Below, piece after piece: positions 22,378 through 34,859 of a stretch of 64,000 bases of DNA. This DNA is from Sipunculus nudus (lineage: Eukaryota > Annelida > Sipuncula > Golfingiida > Sipunculidae). Each line of letters starts with the position of its first letter. The first letter of the stretch is position 1. A program made the position numbers and the translations under genes. The stretch lies in contig CM049313.1 of NCBI GenBank assembly GCA_026874595.1, forward strand, positions 29,506,008 to 29,570,007. Direction: 5' to 3'. The notes beneath the pieces are model-generated. The model saw only the letters and a program-made list of their open reading frames with translations, was not told where the DNA came from and made no database searches.

Positions 22378-22420
22378 GTCTGGGGATACTCTGGCACCTG
22401 CGGTGCCAAGAAATGTCTAG
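22378..22420 (+). other. family-C 3' terminus: inverted repeat, hairpin, CTAG
   Basis: GTCTGGGGATAC, then hairpin TGGCACCTGCGGTGCCA with a 3 nt loop, 12 nt spacer and CTAG|TT. This is expected to act as the termination signal for rolling-circle transposition. Confidence 0.85.
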
Positions 22421-25074
22421 TTTTCTTTTAAATTCAGTTTAAACATTTGTGATTTTAAAATAATAAAATAGATATGTATGCATAATATGACCCAATATGA
22501 GCTACACTCTGGATATATAATGATTGCAACTTAGAATTCTAATATTTTAACTTATATTTTCAGGGTTTTTTTATTACAAATTTATAAAACTTGTAAATAA
22601 AAAAAATGAATCAGATAAAAACTATTAATGGAAAAAGTGGATATGCTAAAAAATAGTCTTATATATAAACTTAAATGCATTATTCTCTTGAAAGTGAAAT
22701 AAAGGTATAAGTCCATTCTTTCCACTTGCCTGTCCATCTGTAAATTTTTCATATACATCACAGTATCTCAAAAATGTTACTGTTTTTTTTTCTTGACAGT
22801 CTTGTCAGATAATTATTAGTTTGCAATCATATATTTAGAACTTTACTATAACCAAGTAGGAGGGCCCCTTTCCTCTCAGCTTCTCATATGTTTATATAAA
22901 TGAAAAACATTACAATAGAATATTTTCATATTTATGCATTTGGTAAAAATTTCAAACTTCAGCTGAGCGCCGTGACCCATGGGTCCCTTGTTTTTCTCTA
23001 GTTTTGACACCTCAAAAGATGCCGTCATCTGTTAACAAGGCACAAATCGTAACAGCTAGACCTGGAATCTTCTCACTTTACATTCAGAGAGGTCCATGAA
23101 AAGACTTCTTGGAAACATGGAATTTGGTTTCTGTTACCCATATTCTTCCAGCTATGGGGCTCCGAAGTACCCCCCAGAATAATGAAAAATTTGATACAAA
23201 AGCTCAAATATCTGAACAACTAATGCATTGATCACCATGATTCTTTGCATGGATATTGATCATGGAGTGTTTCATCAGTTTCTGCAGACTTGTGGCGCCA
23301 CCTGTATTTTTTCAATTTTTTACGATTTTTTTCTCTAGTTTTGAGACCTCAAAAGATGCCGTCATCTTTTAACAGGGCACAAATCGTAACCACTGGACCT
23401 GGAATCTTCTCACTTTACATCCAGAGAGGTCCATGAAAAGTCTTCTTGGAAACCTGGAATTAGATCTCTGTTACCCATATTCTTCCAGCTATGGGGCTCC
23501 GAAGTACCCCCCCCCCCCCCAAGAATAATGAAAAATTTGATACAAAAGCTCAAATATCTTAACAACTAACGCATTGATCACCATGATTCTTTGCATGGAT
23601 ATTGATCATGGAGTGTTTCATCAGTTCCTGCAGACTGGTGGTGCCACCTGTATTTTTTTTTTCGAATTTTTACGATTTATTTCCTCTATTTTTGAAACCT
23701 CAAAAAATGCCGTCATCTGTTAACAGGGCACAAATCGTAACAGCTGGACCTGGAATCTTCTCTCTTTACATCCAGAGAGTTCCATGGAAAGTCTTTTTGG
23801 AAACCAGGAATTAGATCTCAGTTACCCATAATCTTCAAGCTATGGGGCTCCGAAAAACCCCCCAGAATAATGAAAAATTTGATACAAAAGCTCAAATATA
23901 TAAACAACTTATGCATTGATCACCATTATTCCTTGCATGGATATTAATCATGGAGTGTTTCATCAGTTTCTGCAGACTCGTGGCGCCACCTGTATTTTTT
24001 TTTTATTTTTACTATTTTTTTTATCTATTTTTGAGACCTTAAACAATGTGGTCATCTGTTAACAGAGCACAAATCTTAACTATTTGACCTGGAATCTTCT
24101 TTCTTGACATCCTGGGAGGTCCATAAAAAACTCCATGGAAACCTGAAATTAGGTCTCTGTTACCAATAACCTCCAAGGTATGGGTCTTAGAAGTACCTCC
24201 CAGAATAACTAAATATTTGATACAAAAGCTCCATTATCTGAACAACTATTGCATGGATCACCCTGATTATTTGCATGCATATTTATCATGGAGTGTTTCA
24301 TCAGTTCTTGCAGACTGGTGGCACCACCTTAATTTTTTTTAAAATGTTAACGCATTTTTTAGCGAACCTGTGAGCTTTTGCGATGGTGCAGCGTCATCCA
24401 TCGTATGTCATGCGTCGTCTGTACGTTAACCATAGCTTTATCAAAATCGGCAGGAGCTAGCATTACCAATTTTTTTGCAAATAATCACTTATCTGAAAAA
24501 ACTATCAGATTTTGTTTATTTTTTTTCTAACTGCAATTTAGTCATATGCCATAACAGCCTATTTTAGCTCAGTGGCTACAAAGATCTTCTCAAAAACCAC
24601 TGGGCCAAATTCATAAATCTCACACATTACTTATTCTCAGATGTTTATAATTTAAGTTTGAATTTTTTTAAAACTTTTTTTAAAAGCTTTAGATTTAGAA
24701 AAAAAATTAGATATATGATTTAAGTTATTCATCATACCAGTCAATGCAGGCCTCCCACACTGGCATTAAATCATAAAATTCATAAAATTTCCCAAATTGG
24801 CATAAAATAGCATAAAATAAGTAACAAAATCATAAAATTTTGTTATATACCCAGTAACATTTGTTTCAACTTCAAAGTCTATGGTTATTTTGCATAGTGC
24901 CAATACTAACATGTGTGTATATTTGCATTGCATTTTACACAAGTGGTGTGTGGGCTAGAGTAAAAAAATAGTTCTTTCTTGTAAAGCATGAAAATATTAT
25001 ATGCAATATCTGTAACAGCTGTTGAGATATTCATTACCTAAACTGCTGCATATATATATATATGATGTGTATGT

Positions 25075-25300
25075 CACAGTGTAGATGGGAATCCAGCTGA
25101 GTTCGGAACTCAACCAAATGAGATAGGAATTCTGATCTAAACAGTTAAGATGGGAATAGTCACTGTTATTCTAGTCTCAACTAGTTGACATTGGAATATT
25201 CCAATGTACACTGGTTAAGACTCGGTAATGCCAGAAGTGAATCAGTTTACTTTAGGACATCAGGAAATACACTAGTTCACTTTGAAATATCTAGGTAAGT
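25075..25300 (+). repeat. inner long inverted repeat, left arm
   Basis: Starts GTCACAGTG then GATGGGAATCCAG and GAGTTCGGAACTC, and later TTGGAATATTCCAATGTACA. The reverse complement of all these words occurs in order at 33780-34063. The left arm lacks the rRNA-like insert seen in the right arm. Confidence 0.8.
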
Positions 25301-28300
25301 CTACAGTTTTATTGTTTCCCACTTTATAACAAATGTTTTTAAATTAAGTTCAATTCAATTCATTTATTTGCCACAAGAATATATACATTATACATGAAAT
25401 TTTTCCTTTATATATAGTTATTCCTGTGACAAAGAGGACTGACTCATAGAGTATATATGTCCTCTCAGTATTATCATTAAATGTAGTAGGTTATATGGTG
25501 CACTGTGCAATAAGAAAACTAAAATTTCAGAAAAACAAACTATAAATAAAAATTATATTATGAAAATGGAGTAAAATATAATAAATATGATTCTTAAATG
25601 GAGGAAAAGTATACTCTCAGACAGCGTTTAAATGTTGATATTGTACAAGGATCAATATCTTATATTCTTAATAATATTGTTTTACAGGAGGCTGCAGTTT
25701 TACATACTGGTACATGGAAAAAATGCATTCTTCTTGTTCTAGCTGTCATGATATACATCTCAGTATTTGCAGAATAAATCAAATACAATTAAAGATTACA
25801 TTTCATAATTTATCTTATACATAGATAAACCAACACTATAATTGTAGATATATTCTGGATAAGCTTTTGAAAAAAATGTAATTTTTGTTAAAATAATAAA
25901 TAAATATGTAAAATATGATATCGTGGCAGTGATATATAAATGTTTTATTCCTTTATACTTTTATCTAGTCTAGTTTGAAATAAAACTGCAGCTATTTTCA
26001 TTGTACATTGTTGTTTATAAGCTGTGGTCTCCATTCTCCAGCTGATGTTCTTAAAACCTGGTTTACATCTGGTGAAGGCTCCACCGAAGAAAACTGTATG
26101 ACCCTTCATGTCATATGTTACTATATTAAAACAATTCATCCCTAGGAATGAACTCTGTAACTATAGTGGAAGTTGTTTCAGTGAATGCCATATTTTAGTC
26201 AAACAAAATCAAATTTGTTTTAATATCATTACAGCTTTATAACAGTACTGCCTGTTGTTTCACAAATTGCTGTATTTAGGAGGAAAGTCAATTTTTAGCT
26301 CAGCTGACTATAAGTCATCTGAGCTATAGTCGTGGTCCATTGTCCGTCGTCCATCCGTCTGTCATGCCGTCTATCCGGATGTCGGTCCGTAAGACTGGCA
26401 CGTTTCGACACCATTGGACCTACGAATCTGAAATTTGCCATACAGTTAGATGTCCAAAAAATCTCCTACCATGCCGAAAATTGGGTCAATAGGACTTAGT
26501 TCCTTCGAGATATTAAGGAAAAACCTCAATTTTTTATTAGAAATCTATTTTCACACTTCAGGACTGCCTAATATCAAAACCACTCATCTGGTTTTCTTCA
26601 TATTTACCATAAATATTCCTCTATATAGTTCCTATGTACATGCCAGAAATTGAGTCAGTATTATTTAATTTAAAAAAGTTATGTCCCAAACATAATGGAC
26701 TTTGTAAAAAAATCAGGAAAGATATTTGGTCACTTAAGACCAAAAGTGTTAAAGGTAGGGACTTTTTTTCAGTAATACAACTTTAATTGATCAAAATTTA
26801 ATTGTATACCAAAAATTAGATCAAAATCTGTTAAATTTTTTTAAATATTGGCAAAAATATAAAATTGGTACCTTAAATTTTGCCCAAGTTTGACCATGGC
26901 ACGTTTTTTTCCTGTTAGTACTGTGAATTTTATTTTCACAGCATGTTTTTGTTAGCATTTTCTCTGTTAACACCAAAAATTTGAAACCAGTTGATCAAAA
27001 ACTGTAGATTTTATTCAAGTTTTCAAGCACCATGTCACATCAAGTTTACATCAAGCTAGTGTTATGCAGTTTGCTAGAGCTCATCTCCCCAGCTTCAGCT
27101 CTAAGTTCCTTAAATTTAGCATACAGTTAGATGTCTCCAAAATCCCCTACCATGCCAAGAATTTTATCACTAGGACTTAATTCCTTCGAAATATCAATGA
27201 AAAACTTCATTTTTAGCTCAGCTGACTTTCAGTCATGCTGGGCTATAGCCATGGGTCTTTGTCCGGCGTCCTTCCGTCTGTCCGTCCGGCCGTCCGTTAG
27301 CAGGGCACAAATCGTAACCATAGGCGCTAGGGCCATGAACCCTATGCAGTCTTAGAGGTTCTAAAAAGATCTCCGTGCAAACCTGAAATTAGGTCACTGC
27401 GACCTATATTCTCAAAGTTATGGGGTGTGTTTGCACCCCCCAGAAATAATTCTTTTAGCCAAAATTTTCATCCCAAACCTTCCATCTTTCACATACAGCT
27501 CACCTACCAACAGGGGAAGAAACATAATTATTTTGAGGTCACAAGGTCAAAGTCAAGGTCACAGAACCAACTTCTTTGAAAAGCCTCAGGATGCATTTTA
27601 AGCCAAACATTTCATCCCAATTCTTTTATCTTTCAGATATAGCTTACCTACTAAGTGGGAGAAGAATCATATAGATGTTGAGGTCACAAGATCAAAGGTC
27701 AGGGTCACAGGATCCACTTCTTTGAAAAGGATGTGGACACATTTCAAGCTAGACTTTTCATTCCAAACCTTTCAGCACTGATATTGCTTCTCTGCCAACA
27801 GGGGAAAAGACCTGTTGATTTTGAGGTCAAAGGTCAAGTTCACAGCACCCTCTTCTTGCGTGGAGTCATTTTCAGCAAACTTTTCAATCTATACTTTCCA
27901 TCTGTCATATATGGCTTACCTACCAATAGGAAAAGAAGCCTATTGATGTTGAGTTCAAAAGGTCAAAGGTCAAGGTCACAATATTGTTCTAAATGCTTGT
28001 GAACATATTTCAAGTGAAACTGTTCAACCCAGACCTTCAGTCTTTCACATATGCCACATCTATGCATCACTGAATTTGATTCAAACTTCATATTTATGGG
28101 TCTTTTAGCATGAAGAAATAACTAATTGATTTTGAGGTCAGCTGGTCAGGAGGTTAAAGGTTGCAGGTCTAAGTTATTCACTCATTGGTTGCCAAGTAAT
28201 TACACCCGGCCAGATGTGAGTGGTTAGTAGTTACCCATCATTTAGAAAGAATCCAGTTGATATGTGGGCAAAAGGCCAAGGTCATAGGTCAGGGATGTTC

Positions 28301-29932
28301 ACAATAACTTATTTTGTAGACCATCTCTATTTTTCTTGTTTTCTTGTATGTATAACCATATGGCACTCACAACTGGTACATCTCACTATGTGCCCATAAT
28401 TGTCAGTGACACTTGTGATATATGACTCCCTTTTGTATCAGCTCATGGAGTGATAAGGATATATCATTAGCGCATAACAAAAACACTGTTGCCGGAATGC
28501 TTTGGCCAGGCATTAAGACTATGAGAGTTAAGTGTTAAGTTTAGCTACTGATTTATAAAATGATGGGAACATTTTGCAGTTTATATCATGGAATCATAGC
28601 AATAAACTTAGTTTTCTAGATATCTGAATATTATTATACAAATCATCAGATATACCAGCAAGTGTTTGTTCTGATAATATGAGGGTCTGTACCTGGATTT
28701 AGGATGGCTTTATTTGATTACAACACTCTTAGTGATGCTTTCTGCATTTATTTTCTTTTAGGTTTTGCAGTTTACCTACCCTGCTGACCCCATTGAATAG
28801 CAAGCTGATAATTAAAACAAATTGGACTTGCACTTTTGACATTTGCATGTTCATAAATCTGATATGAGAGCTCTCCAACCTGATCATGCCTTTTGAATTG
28901 TTTTGGACATTCATAGCTGTTACATTCTTTGAAGCAATTGCTACAAGTTTAGTGTCTTATTGGAGGATGTGTGACTTGTCAGAAAACCATTATGTCTGCC
29001 CGGTAACCATTTTAGAAATCCTTTTGCCAGGACAGTTTCTGTGATTTTTAGCTCAGCTGACTATTAGTCATCTGAGCTATAGTCGTGGTCCATTGTCCGT
29101 CGTCCCTCCGTCCGTCCGTCCGTCCGTCCGTAGATGTGGCACGTTTTGAAACCGTAAGACTTAGGAATCCAAAATTCAGCATAATGTAAGATGTCCCCAA
29201 GATCTCCTACCAAGCCGAAAACTGGGTCTTTGCGACTTCTTTCCTTTGAGAAATTAAGGAAAAACCTCAAATTTTTATTAAAAACCTATTTTCACTCTTC
29301 AGGACTGCCTAATATCAAAACCACTCATCTTTTCCTCATATTTACCATAAATATTCTTCTATATAGTTCCTATGTACATGCCAGAAATTAAGTCTGTTAA
29401 GTATAAATTCTTTAAGTTATGGGCCTGAACATAATAGACTTTGTAAAATATCAGGAAAAATATTTACTCACTTAACATGAAAAATTTTGAAACTAGAGTC
29501 TATTTTCCCAAGTATATAACTATGTTTAATTAAGATTTAATTGTTTACCCAAAATTAGATCTGAATTTTGTAAATTTTTTAAGTTATTAGCATAAAAATA
29601 AAATCAGTACCTTAAATTTAGCCCAACTTTGACCATGGCACGTTTTTCTCCTGTATGTACCATTGATTTAATTTTCACAGCATGTAACAGTAAATATTTA
29701 ATTTGTTTAAATCTGAAATTTGAAAATAAAAGCTTGAAAATTAAGCTAGTTTTTTATTTTTTATCTTGAGGCCCCTACTGTAGTCATTTGCTTTGATAAC
29801 AGATTAAAGATGCAGGGTCCAACTCCAGGCCACTGGAAGTCCGGCTATGCCAAGGTTTCTGATTTGTTACAGTCACTGGGGGAGACCCCCTGCTGTGACA
29901 GGTGTACAGTTATTCTAATATCACCACCCCAA

Positions 29933-29970
29933 TCCCCCCCCCCCCCCGCCCCCCCCCCCCCCCCCCCCCC
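29933..29970. repeat. poly-C tract
   Basis: Nearly pure C with one G. Shorter C runs occur at the same relative place in related copies (43.0 and 43.8 kb). Run length is a likely assembly uncertainty. Confidence 0.9.
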
Positions 29971-30669
29971 GGCAAACCCAACCCACTAAGTGTAATGCAG
30001 TAATTGTTATTGTTTTCACTGTATTTCCTTAATTGTAACACTGTTTCCACTCCAATATACAAAAACTTTCCTTAAAAAGGTAATTCAAGTGTAATCCAGA
30101 AGATGCCATGTTGTGTTAATGTAGCATTTTTAAAGAAATTAATTTTCTTTTAAATGATTTTAACAGATATAATTGAACCCATCAGTATGCTTAAATTTAT
30201 AAAATATGAAGCACAATATGGATAAATAAAGACACAATTGAAAATTGTGAAATCTAAATCAAGTATTATTTTTAGATATTTATTGTTTTGCAGATTTAAA
30301 AGATATATTTTTGTGGTAAAAAATAAATAAACATTTGTATGCATGGTGTGGTGTTATATGACAAGATTGAGATTTATGATGATGCAATTGAGAATTATGA
30401 ATCAACTTTTATATTCAGATGTATCTGTTTTATTGGAAATGTATAGAAATATAAACTTAAATTTAAAAAAAATTGGTGATGAAAAAATTAGGATTTAATA
30501 CAAACATTTGTTCATTATTTTCCTGCCACAGCAGAATTTGAGATCAGGCTTTGTTTGCCCTGTTTTATGTTGTTAATTAGTTATATTTCATCTGTATACA
30601 TTTCATAAAAAAACATAAATTAATAATATATATTATACAAAAAAAATATTCAATTAAACAAATTTGTAA

Positions 30670-30845
30670 ACTACTGAAATGTCAACAGTTAATCAAAAAG
30701 CCAACTGATGATCATGGTAATAGTACAGATCATTTGTTCACAAACTGCTCACATGCTTCAGTTTCAACATTAGGAAACACATGGTCAGGTCACAAAATAT
30801 TATTTGCAACAATTTCTTGCTCATCAATACAAACCAATCATATAA
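30670..30845 (+). pseudogene. EEP (APE-like) endonuclease remnant, copy 2
   Basis: Closely similar to 47050-47215. The open part reads PTDDHGNSTDHLFTNCSHAS and then NTWSGHKILFATI. The conserved SDH motif has become SGH, and stops occur upstream, so it is dead. Its position just before a family-A 3' terminus suggests this domain closed the coding region of an autonomous relative. Confidence 0.65.
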
Positions 30846-33779
30846 ACCAACCATGGCCTTTATAACCTCTTCCTCTTACACTTGATCTCCATTTGATATT
30901 ATTTTAGATTTTTACCTTCAAGGTCAACTTCAGCTGAGCACAGTGACCCATAGGTCCCTTGTTTTATGATGTTTGGTCCCTTTTAGAGGATGTTTGTTGT
31001 TCAATTTCCGACCTGTCAGAAATCAAATATGGCCACCAGGACGCCATCTTTAAATTCCTTTAGAACATATTATCTCAAGAACTATTAAAGTGAATGCAGT
31101 GGGATGTATATAAATGTAATCTTGCATTGGGTCAAAGATTTCTTAATAAATATAACCATCATTTATGAAAGCTCAGTACAGTTGGCTTGTATTGAATAAA
31201 AATTAATGTGGAAGCACCCGTTTCACAATAATTCTTGCATGGATTTCCTTGATCTTTTGCTATATTTTGATCTTATATGTGGCCTGTGTGGTATTCCTTT
31301 TGAGACTGACAGGTATCGAGCAAGCTGTAGGATTAGTTCCTGATAGCTCAACAACCATACATTTTGCCTCAGACCATCATTCACTATGTTTTAACCAGAC
31401 ATATATGATAAGAATTTATGGCAATGTAGAAAGTTTAAACAAAACTGGCATATAGGTTCTGCAACAATTTTACTAGAAGTTGTGAATTGCAGCCCATGAT
31501 GTCGCAGGTCATGCTTGGCAGCTGAGCGTCATGACCCATGGGTCACTTGTTCCAAACCCATTGTTACACTGTAAGACTGCCTAATATCAAAACCACTGAT
31601 CTGACTTTGATCATATATATTATACATATTTTTCTATACATTCGCTATGCACATGCCAAAAATGATGTCAGTATTGTGTAATTGTTTTAAGTTATGGGCC
31701 CAAACATAATGCACTTTTTAAAAAATGAAGAAATATATTTACTCCCTTAACAAAAGGATTGCTGAAGCTAGAGATTTTTTGTCATGGATGTAACATTATT
31801 TAATCAAGATTCAATTGAATACCAAAAATTAGTTCTGAATTTTTCAAATTTTATAAGTTTTTAGTATAAATATAAAATTAGTACCTTAAATTTTGCCCAA
31901 CTTTGACCATGGCACGTTTGTTTCCTGAGAGCACTGTTGATATAATTTCCATATCATGCACACATAAGGATTTTGTAGTTTAGAAAGCTGAAAAAAATTT
32001 GCCAAATATTGTAGCTTTTATTAATGTTTATATGAGACCATGTCAGACCCAGGCTTAATCCAGCCCTTCTTCAGTCACCTGTATGTTGACCTCGTTGACC
32101 TTTCATCAGATTATGCATGCTTGAGCGAAGCATACACTGGGGCAGCCAGGCAGCTAATGCCCAGCCGCAGTTGATCCAGGTGTCCAACCCAACTCATCTA
32201 GTAGTTGTTTTGAAAAACAACATAACAATAAACAATAAATTAATAATTTTGTATTGGTTTTTTATAACAAATTAAAGAAAAATTAATAGAAAAGGAATTT
32301 GTTAGTTGATGAGTAACAGAAAATTAACTTGCAGTTACTGATGATGTAAGAATCTTGTATGGATGGATAGAATGTCAATGTCAATGTTATTCCAAATAAC
32401 ACCATGCAGTCACCTATGGTATTTTTCAGTGAAATTTTAATGATAAAAAAATAAATCATATTATTCATTACTAATCATTAGGGATCGTATGAAGGAAATT
32501 AATGATAGACAAAGATGCAGTTGATAATATTAATCTAGATTCCTACTGTGTCTAGTGTGTAGATTGATGTGAAAGTAGTCCAAAGTGAATATATTATATT
32601 TATTTTCTTTAATATATATAAAAGCCATAAAACCAGGTACTTATGATCATTATTTAAATTTGTGAATTTTGTATATTCTGGATTCTCAACATCTTTGTTT
32701 GGCTAAAACTGAATAAATACTAGACATGGAGCGAATGCTTTGCAAATGTATTTGAATACGAATATGAATATGTACTGCATTAAAAAATTTTATTGCATAA
32801 GAATGGGAATTCAGGTAAAAATGAAAGTATTTGAATACCAGTGCAGATACTTTCAAAATGTATTCATGAATGCATTCATGAATATATTCTATAATATTAT
32901 TTCAGTAATCATTTCAGTTATATTTTATTTTTAAAAATCATATGATTTTCTTATTTTTTTTAAATAAAAATTCTATTGGCACAATATTTGTTATTAAATT
33001 TTAATAAATAGTTAAACTCTGTTATAATATCCATGCTATAAGTTATATGGCCAAGTCAAAATCTGTGTGACAATAGCACTCCATTTGTTAATAAAATAAA
33101 TGAAATCAATCCTCTTCCCTGTTTCCAAAGATACTATCAAAATCATACATAAGCTAAACACCAACAACTCATAATAAAGCTTATATTTATTACCACACAA
33201 AACAAGCATGTGCCTCTTTCCCAAATCATATTCTTATCATATATAACAGCTGAGCACCGTGACCCATGGGTCCCTTGTTTTCATGATATTCTTGGAAGCT
33301 TTTATAACTTTAGAATTATCATTGACCATGTAAAGATGAAATATTTACTCTATAAAACATTTTTTTCTACATTTGATGTGCTTATCAGTGTTAAATAGAT
33401 CCTTTAGTGTTTAAATTATTTATTGTAAATGCTGCATACTGCATAGTTTAAATTGTGATAAAATTTAGATATGGAATTGCTAAACATGAATACCTAATCT
33501 GTTTCATTCCCTCAAATCTGTATATATCTATGCTTTTATTCAGCTAGTGTTCTAAGGTAGGCCCTGTATTGTCACCCAAGCAAAAATTAACATATAATTG
33601 GATATTCTTTTGTACACTTAACAAAAATTGAAACTTACAATAAATCTTAACAACAAGGGTAAGATATTCTACTGTAGATGAGTGTACTTCAGGATATTCC
33701 AAAATAGACTGTTTCACCTAGTTACATATAAGCTATAATAATCAGAAATTCTAAAGAAAGCTAGTTTATTTCAGGATAT

Positions 33780-34063
33780 CCAAAGTAAAATCTCAATGTG
33801 AACCAATGTACATTGGAATATTCCAATGTCAACTGGTTGAGATTGGATTAAAACACTATTCCCTTCTCAACCATTTAGATGGGAAATCCCATCTTAGCTG
33901 GTAGATAGCCCTTTTGCTCTACGCGAGGTTTCCTTCCTCGCTGAGCTCTCCTTAGGACACCTGCGTTACCATTCGACAGATGTCTCAACTAGTTGCAATG
34001 GAATTCCCTTCTCAACTAGTTGAGTTCCGAACTCAATTGGATTCCCATCTGCACTGTGACATT
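33780..34063 (-). repeat. inner long inverted repeat, right arm
   Basis: Read on the minus strand: GTCACAGTGCAGATGGGAATCC, GAGTTCGGAACTCAACTAG, then after an insertion TTGGAATATTCCAATGTAC. The two arms enclose ~9 kb and lie ~330 and ~560 bp inside the ends of the 9.9 kb insertion. Confidence 0.8.
33908..33970 (-). rRNA. 63 bp fragment resembling large-subunit (28S) rRNA
   Basis: On the minus strand it begins GGTAACGCAGGTGTCCTAAG and ends AGCAAAAGGGC. This corresponds to the universally conserved 28S stretch GGTAACGCAGGTGTCCTAAG...GAGCAGAAGGGC (recalled), with about 7 differences in 63. The internal hairpin is GCGAGG...CCTCGC here instead of GGGAGG...CCTCCC, so both sides of one pair changed and pairing is kept. 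It is a captured fragment, not an rRNA gene. Confidence 0.7.
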
Positions 34064-34859
34064 TACAGTGATTGCATCATGCATCAGCAGCATGGTTTAT
34101 ATATAGGCTGCAAATGATTAATATACCCATTAAGAGATTTCTTTCTAAAATAGTGCTAGAATTTAAAGTGTTAGAATGTCTAAATGAATTCTTTTTTTAA
34201 TGGAGCAGTAGAATTTATTACTTTTCTGTATCTTTGTTTTAAAATAGTGCTGGAAATATAGAAAATAAGGCCAGTTTGAGGAAAAGGATAATCTTCTTAT
34301 ATGCTGTAGTACTAGGAAGAATCATTATTAACATTACTAGCTAACTTGTTGGGGTTTTCCTGGCTCATTTGTTTGGGGAGTCCTAAATGTGTGTCCCAGT
34401 AGTAGGAGTTACAAACTATAGAATTAGGTTTCTGCTTTTTTTCAACTGAATTACCTATGTTATAAACTTGTGCAAATGCTATGAAAATTATAGAGACTTA
34501 GTCCGAACAACATAAACTAACATATAAAAGGCACTTGCAAAGAGCATAAAAATGTCATAAAATTTTACAAAAAAATGTCATAAAATCATAAAAAAAAAAT
34601 TCTCAAAAGTGAGTGGGAGGCCTGGCAATGTTATAATCATGGATATTCAGCTCTCTGTTGGTATATAAAGACAACTGTACATGGATTATAGATTATTGGT
34701 GTCCCTACTCAACTTAATTCAAGAACTTGCCATCAATGAGATATATCTGTATTTTAATTTTGCATTCAGTATGCATCTGTTATAATTTTAAATATATTCC
34801 TGATTTCTTTTTTATAAAAGGTCAGCTGAAAAGCATTTTGTAATGGGAAAATTAATTTC

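Larger units (their letters stand above)
20589..22420 (+). mobile_element. family-C element, complete non-autonomous Helentron-like transposon
   Basis: The 5' end GTATCCCCAGAC (20589-20600) folds with GTCGGGATAC. Near the 3' end GTCTGGGGATAC (22378-22389) is its exact 12 bp inverted complement. A 7 bp-stem hairpin follows (TGGCACC-TGC-GGTGCCA, 22392-22408), then 12 nt, then a CTAG terminus at 22417-22420 next to TTTT. The related flank at ~42100-42125 (GGCATTATTTTCTTTTAAATTC) is uninterrupted and shows the target was a T-run. The core is a ~145 bp tandem array with AGGTCA clusters. A 3' hairpin ~12 nt before CTRR is the textbook Helitron end. The inverted 5' copy inside the 3' end and the TT target fit Helentrons. 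No transposase is encoded. Confidence 0.9.
19140..22990 (+). mobile_element. family-A element, complete ends, carrying a nested C element
   Basis: The head is AGCTCAGCTGACTATAAGTC, which folds back on itself with AGTCATCTGAGCT. The tail is TCAGCTGAGC (22959-22968, inverted copy of the head), the palindrome GACCCATGGGTC (22974-22985), CCTTG and TT. A C element interrupts it at 20589-22420, and a local duplication disturbs 19731-20265. The copy from 40785 is a relative without the C insertion. Confidence 0.85.
19048..24357 (+). repeat. ~335 bp-unit array (host), split by a family-A insertion
   Basis: A partial unit at 19048-19139 ends in the T-rich stretch after GGTGGCGCCACC (19100). The array resumes at 22992 with TTCTCTAGTTTTGACACC and has boxes at 23291, 23637, ~23980 and 24317. 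In uninterrupted units the two flanks are contiguous (...TACGATTTTTTTCTCTA...), so the 19140-22990 element was inserted in the T-run. Confidence 0.85.
29050..30961 (+). mobile_element. A'' element with EEP-endonuclease remnant near its 3' end
   Basis: Head AGCTCAGCTGACTATTAGTC at 29050. Tail CAGCTGAGCACAGTGACCCATAGGTCCCTTG. It lies inside A': flanks ...GACAGTTTCTGTGATTTTT and TTTTATGATGTTTGGTCC correspond to contiguous sequence near 46.03-46.08 kb. A decayed EEP fragment at 30670-30845 ends ~80 bp before the tail. A long poly-C tract lies at 29933-29970. Confidence 0.8.
27215..31549 (+). mobile_element. A' subfamily element interrupted by A''
   Basis: Head AGCTCAGCTGACTTTCAGTC paired with ATGCTGGGCT, a subfamily variant. 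Tail CAGCTGAGCGTCATGACCCATGGGTCACTTG. The core has AGGTCA-rich units near 27535, 27680, 27820 and 27950. The uninterrupted relative is 44270-46649. Tail and head variants match between the two copies. Confidence 0.85.
26297..33277 (+). mobile_element. family-A element interrupted by A'
   Basis: Head AGCTCAGCTGACTATAAGTC at 26297. Tail CAGCTGAGCACCGTGACCCATGGGTC then CCTTG ends at 33277. Without 27215-31549 it matches the copies at 38102-40331 and 57275-59888 along most of its length. At the junction the words AAAAACTTCATTTTT (left) and CCAAACCCATTGTTACAC (right) are joined in the 58.16-58.20 kb copy. Confidence 0.85.
24747..34624. mobile_element. 9.9 kb insertion with 12 bp TIRs, superfamily unknown
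   Basis: Left end CAGGCCTCCCAC and right end GTGGGAGGCCTG are perfect inverted repeats. Both are followed inwards by AT-rich text with repeated CATAAAAT words. Flanks TCAATG (24741-24746) and GCAATG (34625-34630) look like a 6 bp target duplication with one change. A paralogue of the empty site lies at about 37495-37545 (...CATGCCAGGCAATGTTTACAATC...). No transposase was found. Much of the interior is later insertions. A 6 bp duplication occurs in Polinton-like and some other DNA transposons, but neither length nor content proves one. Confidence 0.7.

Noticed and set aside
29933-29970. Functional G-quadruplex or regulatory poly-C tract
   Set aside because: C-runs of varying length occur at the same place in several A'' copies. 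Slippage or assembly uncertainty is a simpler explanation.
33908-33970. tRNA or functional rRNA gene
   Set aside because: Only 63 bp of rRNA-like sequence, with several changes and no flanking rDNA.
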